From JALZEG01 sp046263255 (GTDB lineage: Bacteria > Actinomycetota > CADDZG01 > WHSQ01), in contig JBHELD010000045.1 of NCBI GenBank assembly GCA_046263255.1, positions 1 through 23,795 on the forward strand: a stretch of DNA of 23,795 nucleotides. The letters are read 5' to 3'. Of the stretch, positions 14,289-21,450 are shown one piece after another (position 1 is the first letter of the stretch; each line of letters starts with the position of its first letter). Both the position numbers and the translations under genes were made by a program. The notes beneath the pieces were generated by a model. It ran no database searches and was not told where the DNA came from. It saw only the letters and a program-made list of their open reading frames with translations.

Positions 14289-14618
14289 TCACTCCCCTGT
14301 CTTTTTCGGGCCCACGAGGATCTCGCCGCCCTCGACCTTCACCGAATAGCTCGCCACGGGCTTCGTCGCGGGCAGGATCCGCACCTCACCGGTCGCGACG
14401 TTGAACCGCGACCCGTGCAGCGGGCACTCGACCTCGAGCTCCTCGGGCTCGAACTCGCCCTCGCTCAGATACGCCTCCTGGTGCGAGCAGATGTCGCTGA
14501 GCGCGTAGACGTCGTCGCCGACGCGGTACAGGCCGACGAGCTCGCCGCCGACCGACACCTGCATCATCTCGCCGTCGCCGAGGTCGTCGACCCTCGCAAC
14601 GGCCTGGTACAACGCCAT
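14289..14618 (-). CDS. Rieske [2Fe-2S] ferredoxin of the suf operon
   Basis: The 109-residue protein is a single Rieske domain of the dioxygenase-ferredoxin type. Cluster ligands are Cys and His in DICSHQEAYLSEG and Cys and His in VECPLHGSRF, with the following TGEVRILPAT and VASYSVKVEGGEI strands. Such a gene sits between sufD and sufC in many actinobacterial suf operons and is presumed to supply electrons or help assembly; its exact job is not established. Its ATG overlaps the sufD stop by one base (TGATG) and its stop overlaps a possible sufC GTG, so it is firmly embedded in the operon. Confidence 0.92.
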   Translation of the reverse strand: MALYQAVARVDDLGDGEMMQVSVGGELVGLYRVGDDVYALSDICSHQEAYLSEGEFEPEELEVECPLHGSRFNVATGEVRILPATKPVASYSVKVEGGEILVGPKKTGE

Positions 14619-15841
14619 CACACCGCGACCTCCAGTCGCTGGGTCCCCTCGACCTTCGCCGCTATCGCGTCCGACAGGTCGTCGCGGACCCGCGGGAGCC
14701 GGATCCGGTCGAGGACCTCGCCGAAGAACCCGAACACGACGAGCTTCTGCGCGGTCACGCGGTCGATGCCGCGGCTCATCAGGTAGAAGAGGTGCTCCTC
14801 CTCGACAGGCGACACCGTCGCGCCGTGGGTGCAGCGGACCTCGTTGGCCTCGATCTCGAGCTGCGGGATCGAGTGCGCGAGCGCCTCCTCCGACAGCACC
14901 AGGTTCCGGTTCGCCTGGTACGCGTCGGTCCCCTGGGCACCCTTCGCGACCTTGATCAGCCCGGAGTACTCGCTGCGCGACCTCTCCTTCAGCGCCCCCT
15001 TGTAGAGGAGGTCGGACGTCGCGTGCGGCGCCGCGTGCTCCTGGAGCGTGCGCTGGGCGAAGTGCTGGTCCGCGTCGGCGAAGTAGAGCCCGAGCATCTC
15101 GGAGAACGACCCCTCGCCCTTCAGGACCGACTCGACCTGCGTACGGGCGAAGCGGGAGCCGAGGTTCACCGCGAGGCTGCGGACGGTCGAATCGCGATGC
15201 CCGGTGAACCGCTGCGTCTGGAAATGCGACACCCCGCGGCCCCACTCCTGGAGCGAGATGTAGTTGACGGTCGCGCCGCGGCCGGCCGTCACCTCGATCA
15301 CGCTCGCGCACAGCGAGCGGTCCGGGAAGTCGTCGCTCTTGAACCGGTCGACGAACGTCAACGAAGCCTGCTCCTCCACCACGATCGTCGTGTGGGGGAA
15401 CGCCGAGCCGCCCGGATCCACGTCGCGCAGGACCTCGAGCGGGACGTCGACGTCAACGCCCCGCGGGACGTAGACGACGACGTCGTCGGAGTGGAACGCG
15501 CCGTGGAGGGCCGTGAATCGGTGCTCGTCGACGGGAACGTCGGTGAAGAAGTGCTCGCGGACGAGATCGGGGTCGGCGTTCACGAGGTCGGTGAAGACGA
15601 CGCCCTTCGCCGCCGGCTCGGGCGGGAGCTCGAGCGACCGCTTCGTCACCTCCGGCGGGGCGTACAGCTCGAAGTCGAACCCCCGCACGTCGGTGTAGCG
15701 CCACTCCTCCTTCTTGGGGTCGGGCATGTCGAGCTTCTCGAAGAGGTCGTAGGCCTCGACCCGGCGCTCGGTCAGCCAGCCGGGCTCACCCGTGGCGGCG
15801 ACGATCCTCTCCACGGCGTCTCGGTTCAGTCTCGGCGTCAT
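14618..15841 (-). CDS. sufD: SufD, Fe-S scaffold subunit
   Basis: The 407-residue partner of SufB and SufC begins MTPRLNRDAVERI and has an N-terminal helical region containing MPDPKKEEWRYTDV, the usual SufD signature. A right-handed beta-helix core follows. The C-terminal conserved block reads RCTHGATVSPVEEEHLFYLMSRGI, with the Cys/His cluster region implicated in SufB-SufD assembly. The ATG at 15841 has no strong SD. The iron box and a -10-like hexamer lie 72-96 nt upstream, so this gene heads its own transcription unit even though it normally follows sufB directly. Confidence 0.94.
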   Translation of the reverse strand: MTPRLNRDAVERIVAATGEPGWLTERRVEAYDLFEKLDMPDPKKEEWRYTDVRGFDFELYAPPEVTKRSLELPPEPAAKGVVFTDLVNADPDLVREHFFTDVPVDEHRFTALHGAFHSDDVVVYVPRGVDVDVPLEVLRDVDPGGSAFPHTTIVVEEQASLTFVDRFKSDDFPDRSLCASVIEVTAGRGATVNYISLQEWGRGVSHFQTQRFTGHRDSTVRSLAVNLGSRFARTQVESVLKGEGSFSEMLGLYFADADQHFAQRTLQEHAAPHATSDLLYKGALKERSRSEYSGLIKVAKGAQGTDAYQANRNLVLSEEALAHSIPQLEIEANEVRCTHGATVSPVEEEHLFYLMSRGIDRVTAQKLVVFGFFGEVLDRIRLPRVRDDLSDAIAAKVEGTQRLEVAV

Positions 15842-15912
15842 CCGGGTCGGTCAGCTCCCAGGTCGGGCGGCGGATGGTGCGGTCCCGCGCGGGGTGGTCA
15901 CGCGGCCCGTCG

Positions 15913-15937
15913 AGCGTACCAGTTAGGCAACCCTAAC
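15913..15937 (-). promoter_or_regulatory. Iron box and -10 of the sufD operon
   Basis: GTTAGGCAACCCTAAC (15922-15937) matches the DtxR/IdeR half TTAGGCTAACCTAA at 12 of 14 positions. On the minus strand it is followed after 3 nt by TACGCT (15913-15918), a -10-like hexamer, the same geometry as before sufB. Binding of an iron-loaded DtxR-type repressor would block the promoter. The box also lies 34 nt before the divergent EamA gene. The regulator itself is not in the window. Confidence 0.65.
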
Positions 15938-15971
15938 CTCGGGCCTCTCCAGCGCGTTTACCCTGCTCACC

Positions 15972-16895
15972 ATGCACAAACCTCCTTCCGGCCGGGTTGA
16001 TTCCGGCATCGGTCTCGGCCTGCTGGCGGTCGTCGGTGCCGCCGCCTGCTGGGGCGTCGCCGCGGCCGTCGCCAAGGACCTGTTCGAGGCGGGGGTCGGG
16101 CCGATCGAGCTGGCCCAGGCCCGGTCCTACGTCGCCGCGGTCGGCTTCTCACTGTTGCCGGGGGCCTGGTCGGGAGGCCTCGGGGTCGATCGCAGGTCGG
16201 CAGCGCCGCTGATCGGCCTCGGCCTCTCGATCCCCGCGGTCAACGCCGTCTACTACCTCGCGATCCAGCGCCTCGCCGTCGCGGTGGCGCTCGTGCTGCA
16301 GTACTCCGCGCCCGTCCTGGTCGTGGTGTGGACCGCCGTTCGCACCCGGAAGCTCCCCCCGCCACTGCTGCTGGCGACGCTCGGCGCGGCGGTGGTCGGG
16401 GTGGTGTTCGCATCCGAGCTGCCGGCCGGCGACATCGGAAACCTCGACGGCCTCGGGTTGATGCTGGGGCTGGCGGCCGCGGTCTTCTTCGCGACCTACA
16501 CGTTGCTGAACGAGGCGGCGGGCGCGCGCTTCGGCCCCATCCCGGCGATGGCGCGCGCGTTCGCCGTCGCGGCGGCGTTCTGGGTCGTCTACCAGGCGCC
16601 GCGCGGTTTCCCGCACGACCTCGTGGATCCCGACAACGTCCTGCGCGTGCTGTTCATCGGCGTCGGCGGGACGCTCGTCCCGTTCCTGCTGTTCATCTGG
16701 GGCGTGTCGAAGGTGAAGTCGGAGAGGGCCGCGATCGTGGCGACGATCGAGCCGCCGCTCGCCGGCGTCATCGCGTGGCTGTGGCTCGGCGAGACGTTGT
16801 CGGCGATGCAGGTCGCGGGGGGCGCGCTGATCCTGGCCGCGGTGGCGGCGCTCCAGCTGGAGCGCGCGCGACCGGTGCTCGCGCCGGAACCCTGA
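15972..16895 (+). CDS. EamA/DMT-superfamily transporter
   Basis: The 307-residue inner-membrane protein has about ten hydrophobic segments in two EamA repeats. The first half runs from LGLLAVVGAAACWGVAAAVA to about residue 145 and the second starts LDGLGLMLGLAAAVFFATYT. The conserved features PAVNAVYYLAIQ, ALVLQYSAPVLV and VATIEPPLAGVIAWLWLGE are typical of RhaT/YdcZ-like drug/metabolite exporters. The substrate is unknown. No SD precedes the ATG; a TTTACC hexamer about 10 nt upstream may give a nearly leaderless mRNA. It is divergent from sufD across the iron box, so it could also be iron-regulated. It ends 1 nt before the convergent flavoenzyme stop. Confidence 0.88.
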   Translation: MHKPPSGRVDSGIGLGLLAVVGAAACWGVAAAVAKDLFEAGVGPIELAQARSYVAAVGFSLLPGAWSGGLGVDRRSAAPLIGLGLSIPAVNAVYYLAIQRLAVAVALVLQYSAPVLVVVWTAVRTRKLPPPLLLATLGAAVVGVVFASELPAGDIGNLDGLGLMLGLAAAVFFATYTLLNEAAGARFGPIPAMARAFAVAAAFWVVYQAPRGFPHDLVDPDNVLRVLFIGVGGTLVPFLLFIWGVSKVKSERAAIVATIEPPLAGVIAWLWLGETLSAMQVAGGALILAAVAALQLERARPVLAPEP

Positions 16896-16896
16896 C

Positions 16897-17916
16897 TCAG
16901 CCCGTCGCCAGCGCGGCGAGCCGCTTGCCGATCAGCGGCGCGAACTTGAAGCCGTGGCCGCTGCACGGCGATCCGACGACGACGTCGCCGTGGCGCTCGA
17001 GGACGAAGCTCTCGTCCGGAGTGTTCGTGTAGATGCACGTCTCCGCGCGGCGCGGCCGCGGGTTCGCCGTCGGGAAACGTCGCGCAACCCACTCGCTCAG
17101 CCTCCGCACCGACCCCTCGTTCGCCTGCCCCTCTTCGTCCGGGTTCGTCGTCGGCCCGGCAATGTGCTCGCCCGCCTTCAACACACCCGGGCGGCTCGGT
17201 AGCGAGTAGACGGAGGGGTCGCCCCATTCGACGAGAGTGGTGAGCCGCGGCTCGTCCAGGTCGAAGTACGCCACGGTCTCGCGGGTCGGCCGCGTCGGCA
17301 GGTCGACGCCCAGAGGAGCGACGAGCTCCTTCGCCCATGCCCCCGCGGTGACGACCGCCACGTCGGCGCGCAGGGATCCCCGCTCCGTCTCGACGACGAC
17401 ACCACCGGCGGCGGGGTCGACCGACAGCACCTTCGTCTCGTCGCGCAAGACGGCGCCGCGCGCGGCCGCGGCGCGCAGGAACGCGTGCACGGCTCGCTCG
17501 GCGGCGATGACTCCTCCGTCGGCCTGGAACAGAACGGGGCCGTCACCCGCGCCGAGCCACGGGAACCGCGCCTCGGCTTCGCCGGGCTCGAGCACCTCGC
17601 ACTCGGCGCCGCACGCCTGAAGCGCCTCGACGTGGTCGTCCAGGGCCTTCCCGCGGTCGAGCCCCCCGGTCGTCGTGAGCAGGTCCTCGCCCACCTGCTC
17701 CTCGAGCTCGCGCCATAGCGGGAGCGCCTCCATGGCCATCGCGACGTACGTCGCGTCCGGATACGAGAAGCGGAAGACCCGGGACTCGCCGTGGCTCGAG
17801 CCGCGGTCGTGGCCGAAGGCGAACCGCTCGAAGACCGTGACGTCGTGACCGCGCCAAGCCAGGGCCCGCGCGGTCGCCGCCCCCATCACGCCCGCGCCCA
17901 CGACGATCGCCTTCAC
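16897..17916 (-). CDS. FAD-dependent oxidoreductase, monomeric sarcosine oxidase-like
   Basis: The 339-residue protein has the N-terminal dinucleotide-binding motif VVGAGVMGAATARALAWRG and ends the first beta-alpha-beta unit with FER. It then carries GHDRGSSHGESRVFRFSY, diagnostic of the MSOX/NikD/pipecolate-oxidase family. Near the C-terminus it keeps ETCIYTNTPDESF, whose cysteine (about 294) corresponds to the covalent flavin attachment site, and GSPCSGHGFKFAPLIG. It should oxidise an N-methyl or cyclic secondary amine and release H2O2; the substrate is not certain. I chose GTG 17916 because TACAAT lies 7 nt before it, an ideal -10 for a leaderless transcript; ATG 17970 would add 18 residues without an SD. 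Confidence 0.87.
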   Translation of the reverse strand: MKAIVVGAGVMGAATARALAWRGHDVTVFERFAFGHDRGSSHGESRVFRFSYPDATYVAMAMEALPLWRELEEQVGEDLLTTTGGLDRGKALDDHVEALQACGAECEVLEPGEAEARFPWLGAGDGPVLFQADGGVIAAERAVHAFLRAAAARGAVLRDETKVLSVDPAAGGVVVETERGSLRADVAVVTAGAWAKELVAPLGVDLPTRPTRETVAYFDLDEPRLTTLVEWGDPSVYSLPSRPGVLKAGEHIAGPTTNPDEEGQANEGSVRRLSEWVARRFPTANPRPRRAETCIYTNTPDESFVLERHGDVVVGSPCSGHGFKFAPLIGKRLAALATG

Positions 17917-17923
17917 CTCGTCG

Positions 17924-17929
17924 ATTGTA
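17924..17929 (-). promoter_or_regulatory. -10 element TACAAT for a leaderless transcript
   Basis: On the minus strand TACAAT is followed by seven bases and then the GTG start of the sarcosine oxidase-like gene, so transcription would begin at or next to the start codon. No -35 match is seen 16-18 nt upstream. Confidence 0.45.
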
Positions 17930-17968
17930 GGGACGGAACGTTCGGAGCCGGCGAGGCGACGCACCGGC

Positions 17969-18118
17969 ATGCACCGAACGGCCGTGCTCGCAGCAGCGGT
18001 CGCGTTCGGCGTCGTCGCGCAGCCCGTGCAACCGGGCGCGGACTCTCTCGCGGCGGCCGCGGCCCAGCGCCGGATCCATCCGAAGACTGCGACACACGTC
18101 TACTACACTTCGAGGTGA
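17969..18118 (+). CDS. Possible small secreted peptide (49 aa)
   Basis: An ATG at 17969 opens a 49-codon frame whose product starts MHRTAVLAAAVAFGVVAQP, a signal-peptide-like run, then has an alanine-rich ADSLAAAAA zone and a basic, tyrosine-containing tail ending HVYYTSR. No good SD is present and no homologue is recognised. The composition is easy to obtain by chance in GC-rich DNA, so this is a weak call. It lies in the gap between the flavoenzyme and the second RTX-like gene; nothing else is visible in that gap. Confidence 0.25.
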   Translation: MHRTAVLAAAVAFGVVAQPVQPGADSLAAAAAQRRIHPKTATHVYYTSR

Positions 18119-18230
18119 GTGCGTTCCCGAGGTCCGTTACGACGATGCCTCGGGATGCCATCGGCGACTCGGGCCGCCACCGATGCCGCGTGAAGAGGAC
18201 GTTGTAGCAGCGGGGGCGACGCCGGAACGG

Positions 18231-19418
18231 ATGGGCCGGCTGAAACGTCATCCTTACGTGCGGTGGGCGAGGGCTGTCCTCGCGGTGGTCTTGCTGTGGC
18301 CGGTTGGGGTCGCGGCCTCGGACGCCGCGCCACTCTGTCTCGGCCGCCGCGCGACGATCACCGGCGGCGACGATGGGGTCATCCGCGGGACTCCGGGCGA
18401 CGACGTCATCACCGCGCACGGGCGGAGGTACGTCGTGCGTGCCGGAGCCGGCGACGATCTCGTCTGCGGCGACCGCTCCCCCGACGAGCTGCACGGAGGC
18501 GCGGGCGACGATCGTCTACACAGGCCGCGCGGCACCTTCAGCCGCCCGCTCTTCGGAGGACCGGGCAACGACCGCATCGGACCTGGGGGCGGGATGATGC
18601 TCGGGGGCCCCGGTGACGATCTCATCCGCGGCTACCACGCCGCCGGCGGTCGGGGCGACGACACGATGTACCTGCGAGACGGCGGCGGCGTCTACTTCAC
18701 CGGATCGCCTCGGGGAGTGCACGTCGACCTTCTCCACGACCGGGCGACGGGCGCCGGGAGGGACCGAGTGATCGGTGAGCCCTGGGCCGTCGTCGGGACC
18801 TCGCACGCGGACGTGATCGTCGGCGACCATGGACAGAGCCGCCTGCTCGGTCACGGCGGCGCCGATCTCCTCGTGGGCCGGGGCGGCGTCGACTGGTTGA
18901 CGGCCGGCCCGGGCGCAGACGTCATTCGGGGAGGCGAGGGGGAGGACTACCTCGGGGGAAAAGCGGACGACGACAGGCTGTTCGGCGGCGAGGGCCGGGA
19001 CACGTTCCGCCCAAGCGCCGGCGACGACTTCGTCGACGGCGGTCCCGGCGACGATTTCATATCGCCGAAGGAGGGCGACGACGAGGTCTACGGAGGGCCC
19101 GGGATCGACACCGCTTACTACAAGTATTGGGGGGCCGACTTGGTGATCGATCTCGGCGAAGGCTACGCGGAGGGGGCCGGATACGACGAGCTCGACGGGC
19201 TGGAGATCGCGCACGGGGGCGGGGGGGACGACCTCATCCGCGGGACCGACGGCGACGATTCCTTGCTCGGGAACGACGGGGACGATCGGCTCGAGGGCCT
19301 CGCCGGCGACGACTTCCTGGGCGGCTGGAACGACTTCGACACGACCGACGGCGGACCCGGCATCGACACTTGCGCGGAGGCCGAGGTGATGATCGGCTGC
19401 GAGTCGGTTCAGCCCTAG
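18231..19418 (+). CDS. Second secreted RTX-like Ca-binding repeat protein
   Basis: This is a 395-residue precursor. The n-region MGRLKRHPYVRWAR and hydrophobic AVLAVVLLWPVGVAA form a signal peptide, followed by CLGRRATITGGDDGVIRGTPGDDVI, which parallels the start of the first RTX-like protein. Numerous GGxGxDxLx-type motifs follow (GGAGDDRLH, GGPGDDLIRG, GGEGRDTF, GNDGDDRLEG) and would form a Ca2+-binding beta-roll. The protein ends GGPGIDTCAEAEVMIGCESVQP, where the TC and GC cysteines match the paralogue. The ATG at 18231 is chosen because it begins the signal peptide; the in-frame ATG at 18183 would put 16 mostly acidic residues in front. It lies in the block separating sufB from sufD. No enzymatic domain is visible. 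Confidence 0.83.
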   Translation: MGRLKRHPYVRWARAVLAVVLLWPVGVAASDAAPLCLGRRATITGGDDGVIRGTPGDDVITAHGRRYVVRAGAGDDLVCGDRSPDELHGGAGDDRLHRPRGTFSRPLFGGPGNDRIGPGGGMMLGGPGDDLIRGYHAAGGRGDDTMYLRDGGGVYFTGSPRGVHVDLLHDRATGAGRDRVIGEPWAVVGTSHADVIVGDHGQSRLLGHGGADLLVGRGGVDWLTAGPGADVIRGGEGEDYLGGKADDDRLFGGEGRDTFRPSAGDDFVDGGPGDDFISPKEGDDEVYGGPGIDTAYYKYWGADLVIDLGEGYAEGAGYDELDGLEIAHGGGGDDLIRGTDGDDSLLGNDGDDRLEGLAGDDFLGGWNDFDTTDGGPGIDTCAEAEVMIGCESVQP

Positions 19419-19445
19419 CCAGAGAACTTCGCGCCGGTCGACGGC

Positions 19446-19728
19446 CTACTTCACGAGGTCCATGCCGTAGTGGTGGACGCGGCCCTCCCCCAACGGGGCC
19501 GGCCGACCATCTCTCCGCTTGCCCTCTCCACGACCGTCCACATGGTGAAGCCGAGCTCGTCGTGCATCGTGCGCCGGCGCGTGATGCGCTCGAGCTCGTC
19601 CTCGACCGTCTTCGGTCTCGTCTCCCCGAGCCGCCGGATCACGTCCGGATCGGTATGGACGTCCAGGAACGGCCGAGGTCGTCGTCGCGCGGAAGCCTGA
19701 CGAGCAGCCGGGCGGACTCGATCACCAC
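19446..19728 (-). pseudogene. Broken GNAT (RimJ/RimL-like) acetyltransferase gene
   Basis: From a GTG at 19728 the minus strand encodes VIESARLLVRLPRDDDLGR. The frame then fails, but shifting by one base near 19670 continues exactly as expected for a GNAT protein: FLDVHTDPDVIRRLGETRPK, a helix VEDELERITRRR and HDELGFTMWTVVERASGEMVG. After about 60 residues the central acetyl-CoA-binding part is missing and the sequence jumps, in yet another frame, to a GNAT-like C-terminus LGEGRVHHYGMDLVK with a stop at 19446. So one frameshift and one internal deletion have inactivated it. It would have acetylated an amine or an N-terminus. It sits just downstream of sufB, inside the region that splits the suf genes. 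Confidence 0.75.
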
Positions 19729-19811
19729 GCCTTGAGCGCTACGGGACGCGGAGTCGCGTTCCGGGGGCCGAGCCATAGAGCCAGGACGATCGCGGCCGCG
19801 GCGAGCCGCAT
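19722..19811 (-). CDS. Possible 29-aa hydrophobic peptide after sufB
   Basis: An ATG 10 nt after the sufB stop encodes MRLAAAAIVLALWLGP followed by a short basic tail ending LKAW, and the TGA overlaps the start of the broken GNAT gene. It could be a small membrane peptide or chance. There is no clear SD and no known relative. Confidence 0.2.
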   Translation of the reverse strand: MRLAAAAIVLALWLGPRNATPRPVALKAW

Positions 19812-19821
19812 CCGGTAGCGG

Positions 19822-21255
19822 CTAACCGACGGAGCCCTCCATCTGCAGCTCGACGAGCCTCTGCAGCTCGACCGCGTACTCCATCGGCAGCTCCTTCGTG
19901 ATCGGCTCGATGAAGCCGCGCACGATCATCTGCATCGCCTCGGTCTCGGACAGGCCGCGCGACATCAGGTAGAAGAGCTGCTCGTCGGAGACCTTGGACA
20001 CCGTCGCCTCGTGGCTGACGGCGGCGGTCTCCTCCTCGATCTCGATGTACGGGTAGGTGTCCGAGCGCGAGTGGTCGTCGAGGATCAGCGCGTCGCAGAT
20101 CACGTGCGACTTCGCCCGCTCGGCCCCCTCCTCGATCCGGACGAGCCCGCGGTAGCCGCCCCGCCCGCCGTCCTTGCTGATCGACTTCGAGGTGATGGCG
20201 CTCTGCGTGTCGGGGGCCGCGTGGATCATCTTGGCGCCGGCATCCTGGTGCTGGCCTTCGCCGGCGTAGGCGATCGAGAGAACCTCGCCCTTCGCGTGCT
20301 CGCCGAGCATGTAGACCGACGGGTACTTCATCGTCACCTTGGAGCCGAGGTTGCCGTCGACCCACTCCATGATGGCGCCCTTGTAGGCCGCGGCCCGCTT
20401 CGTGACGAGGTTGTAGACGTTGTTCGACCAGTTCTGGATGGTCGTGTAGCGCGCCCGCCCGTGGTCCTTGACGACGATCTCGACCACGGCCGAGTGCAGC
20501 GAGTCGGACGAGTAGACGGGGGCCGAGCACCCCTCGACGTAGTGCACGTACGCGTTCTCGTCGACGATGATCAGCGTCCGCTCGAACTGGCCCATGTTCT
20601 CCTGGTTGATGCGGAAGTAAGCCTGGAGCGGGATCTCGACCTCGACGCCGGGCGGGACGTAGATGAACGAGCCGCCGGACCACACCGCCGAGTTGAGCGC
20701 GGCGAACTTGTTGTCGGCGGGCGGGATGATCGTGCCGAAGTACTGCTTGACGAGGTCCGGGTGCTCGCGGACCGCCGTGTCCATGTCGCTGAAGACGATG
20801 CCGCGGCGCTCGAGCTGCTCCTGGGTCTTGTGGTAGACGACCTCGCTCTCGTACTGAGCGGTGACGCCGCCGAGGTACTTCTTCTCGGCCTCGGGGATCC
20901 CGAGCTTGTCCCAGGTCGCCTTGATGTCCTCGGGCATGTCGTCCCAGGACTTCACCTGGTTCATGGGCTTGATGTAGTAGTAGATGTCGTCGAAGTCGAT
21001 GCCGGAGAGGTCGGCCCCCCACGTCGGCATCGGCTTGCGGTAGAAGACGTCGAGGGCCTTGTGGCGGAACTTCCGCATCCAGTCGGGCTCGCCCTTCCGG
21101 TCGCTCATCATGTCGATGACGTCGTGGGACAGGCCCTTCGTGGGGGCCTCGTCGTACGAGACGGGGTCGTGCCAGCCGTACTTGTACTCGCCCTTCAGGG
21201 CGCGGACCTCTTCGTTCTCCTGCTGGACCTTGAGGTCTTCGGCTTCGGTCGCCAT
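19822..21255 (-). CDS. sufB: SufB, Fe-S scaffold subunit
   Basis: The 477-residue protein is of normal SufB length. SufB is the core scaffold on which, with SufC and SufD, the nascent [4Fe-4S] cluster forms. Hallmarks are GLSHDVIDMMSDRKGEPDWM near the N-terminus, MPTWGADLSGIDFDDIYYY, the beta-helix core with VPPGVEVEIPLQAYFRIN and VHYVEGCSAPVYSSDSLHSAVVEI, and a C-terminal VSHEATVSKVSDEQLFYLMSRGL. The ATG at 21255 has a strong SD (GGGAGGG, 7 nt spacing). An iron box and a -10-like hexamer lie 33-57 nt upstream. Unusually, sufD does not follow: about 4 kb of unrelated genes lies between, and a small hydrophobic ORF and a GNAT pseudogene follow directly. Confidence 0.96.
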   Translation of the reverse strand: MATEAEDLKVQQENEEVRALKGEYKYGWHDPVSYDEAPTKGLSHDVIDMMSDRKGEPDWMRKFRHKALDVFYRKPMPTWGADLSGIDFDDIYYYIKPMNQVKSWDDMPEDIKATWDKLGIPEAEKKYLGGVTAQYESEVVYHKTQEQLERRGIVFSDMDTAVREHPDLVKQYFGTIIPPADNKFAALNSAVWSGGSFIYVPPGVEVEIPLQAYFRINQENMGQFERTLIIVDENAYVHYVEGCSAPVYSSDSLHSAVVEIVVKDHGRARYTTIQNWSNNVYNLVTKRAAAYKGAIMEWVDGNLGSKVTMKYPSVYMLGEHAKGEVLSIAYAGEGQHQDAGAKMIHAAPDTQSAITSKSISKDGGRGGYRGLVRIEEGAERAKSHVICDALILDDHSRSDTYPYIEIEEETAAVSHEATVSKVSDEQLFYLMSRGLSETEAMQMIVRGFIEPITKELPMEYAVELQRLVELQMEGSVG

Positions 21256-21287
21256 GCGGCGTCCCTCCCTAGCTCTTCCGACTGCCC

Positions 21288-21312
21288 ACTGTAGCAGTTA
21301 GGCAAACCTAAC
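21288..21312 (-). promoter_or_regulatory. Iron box and -10 of sufB
   Basis: GTTAGGCAAACCTAAC (21297-21312) is a perfect 6-bp inverted repeat around CAAA and matches 13 of 14 bases of the inner DtxR/IdeR consensus TTAGGCTAACCTAA. TACAGT (21288-21293), read on the minus strand, follows 3 nt after the box, the same spacing as at sufD. Iron-dependent repression of suf is inferred; a SufR-type or other repressor using this palindrome is the alternative. Confidence 0.72.
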
Positions 21313-21450
21313 TCCGCTGGTCAGAGGTGAAAACGCCCTCCGGGGGCCCGATGTTCCGGTTCATTGAGCATCGCCGTACGCACGCCGACCGCCGCCGCAC
21401 AATGACCTGCGCCACCCCACCGACCGAGGGCAGGCATCGACACTCGTGGC

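Noticed and set aside
15842..19821. Mobile element between sufB and sufD
   Set aside because: No transposase, integrase, terminal inverted repeat or target duplication was seen; only unrelated genes and one pseudogene.
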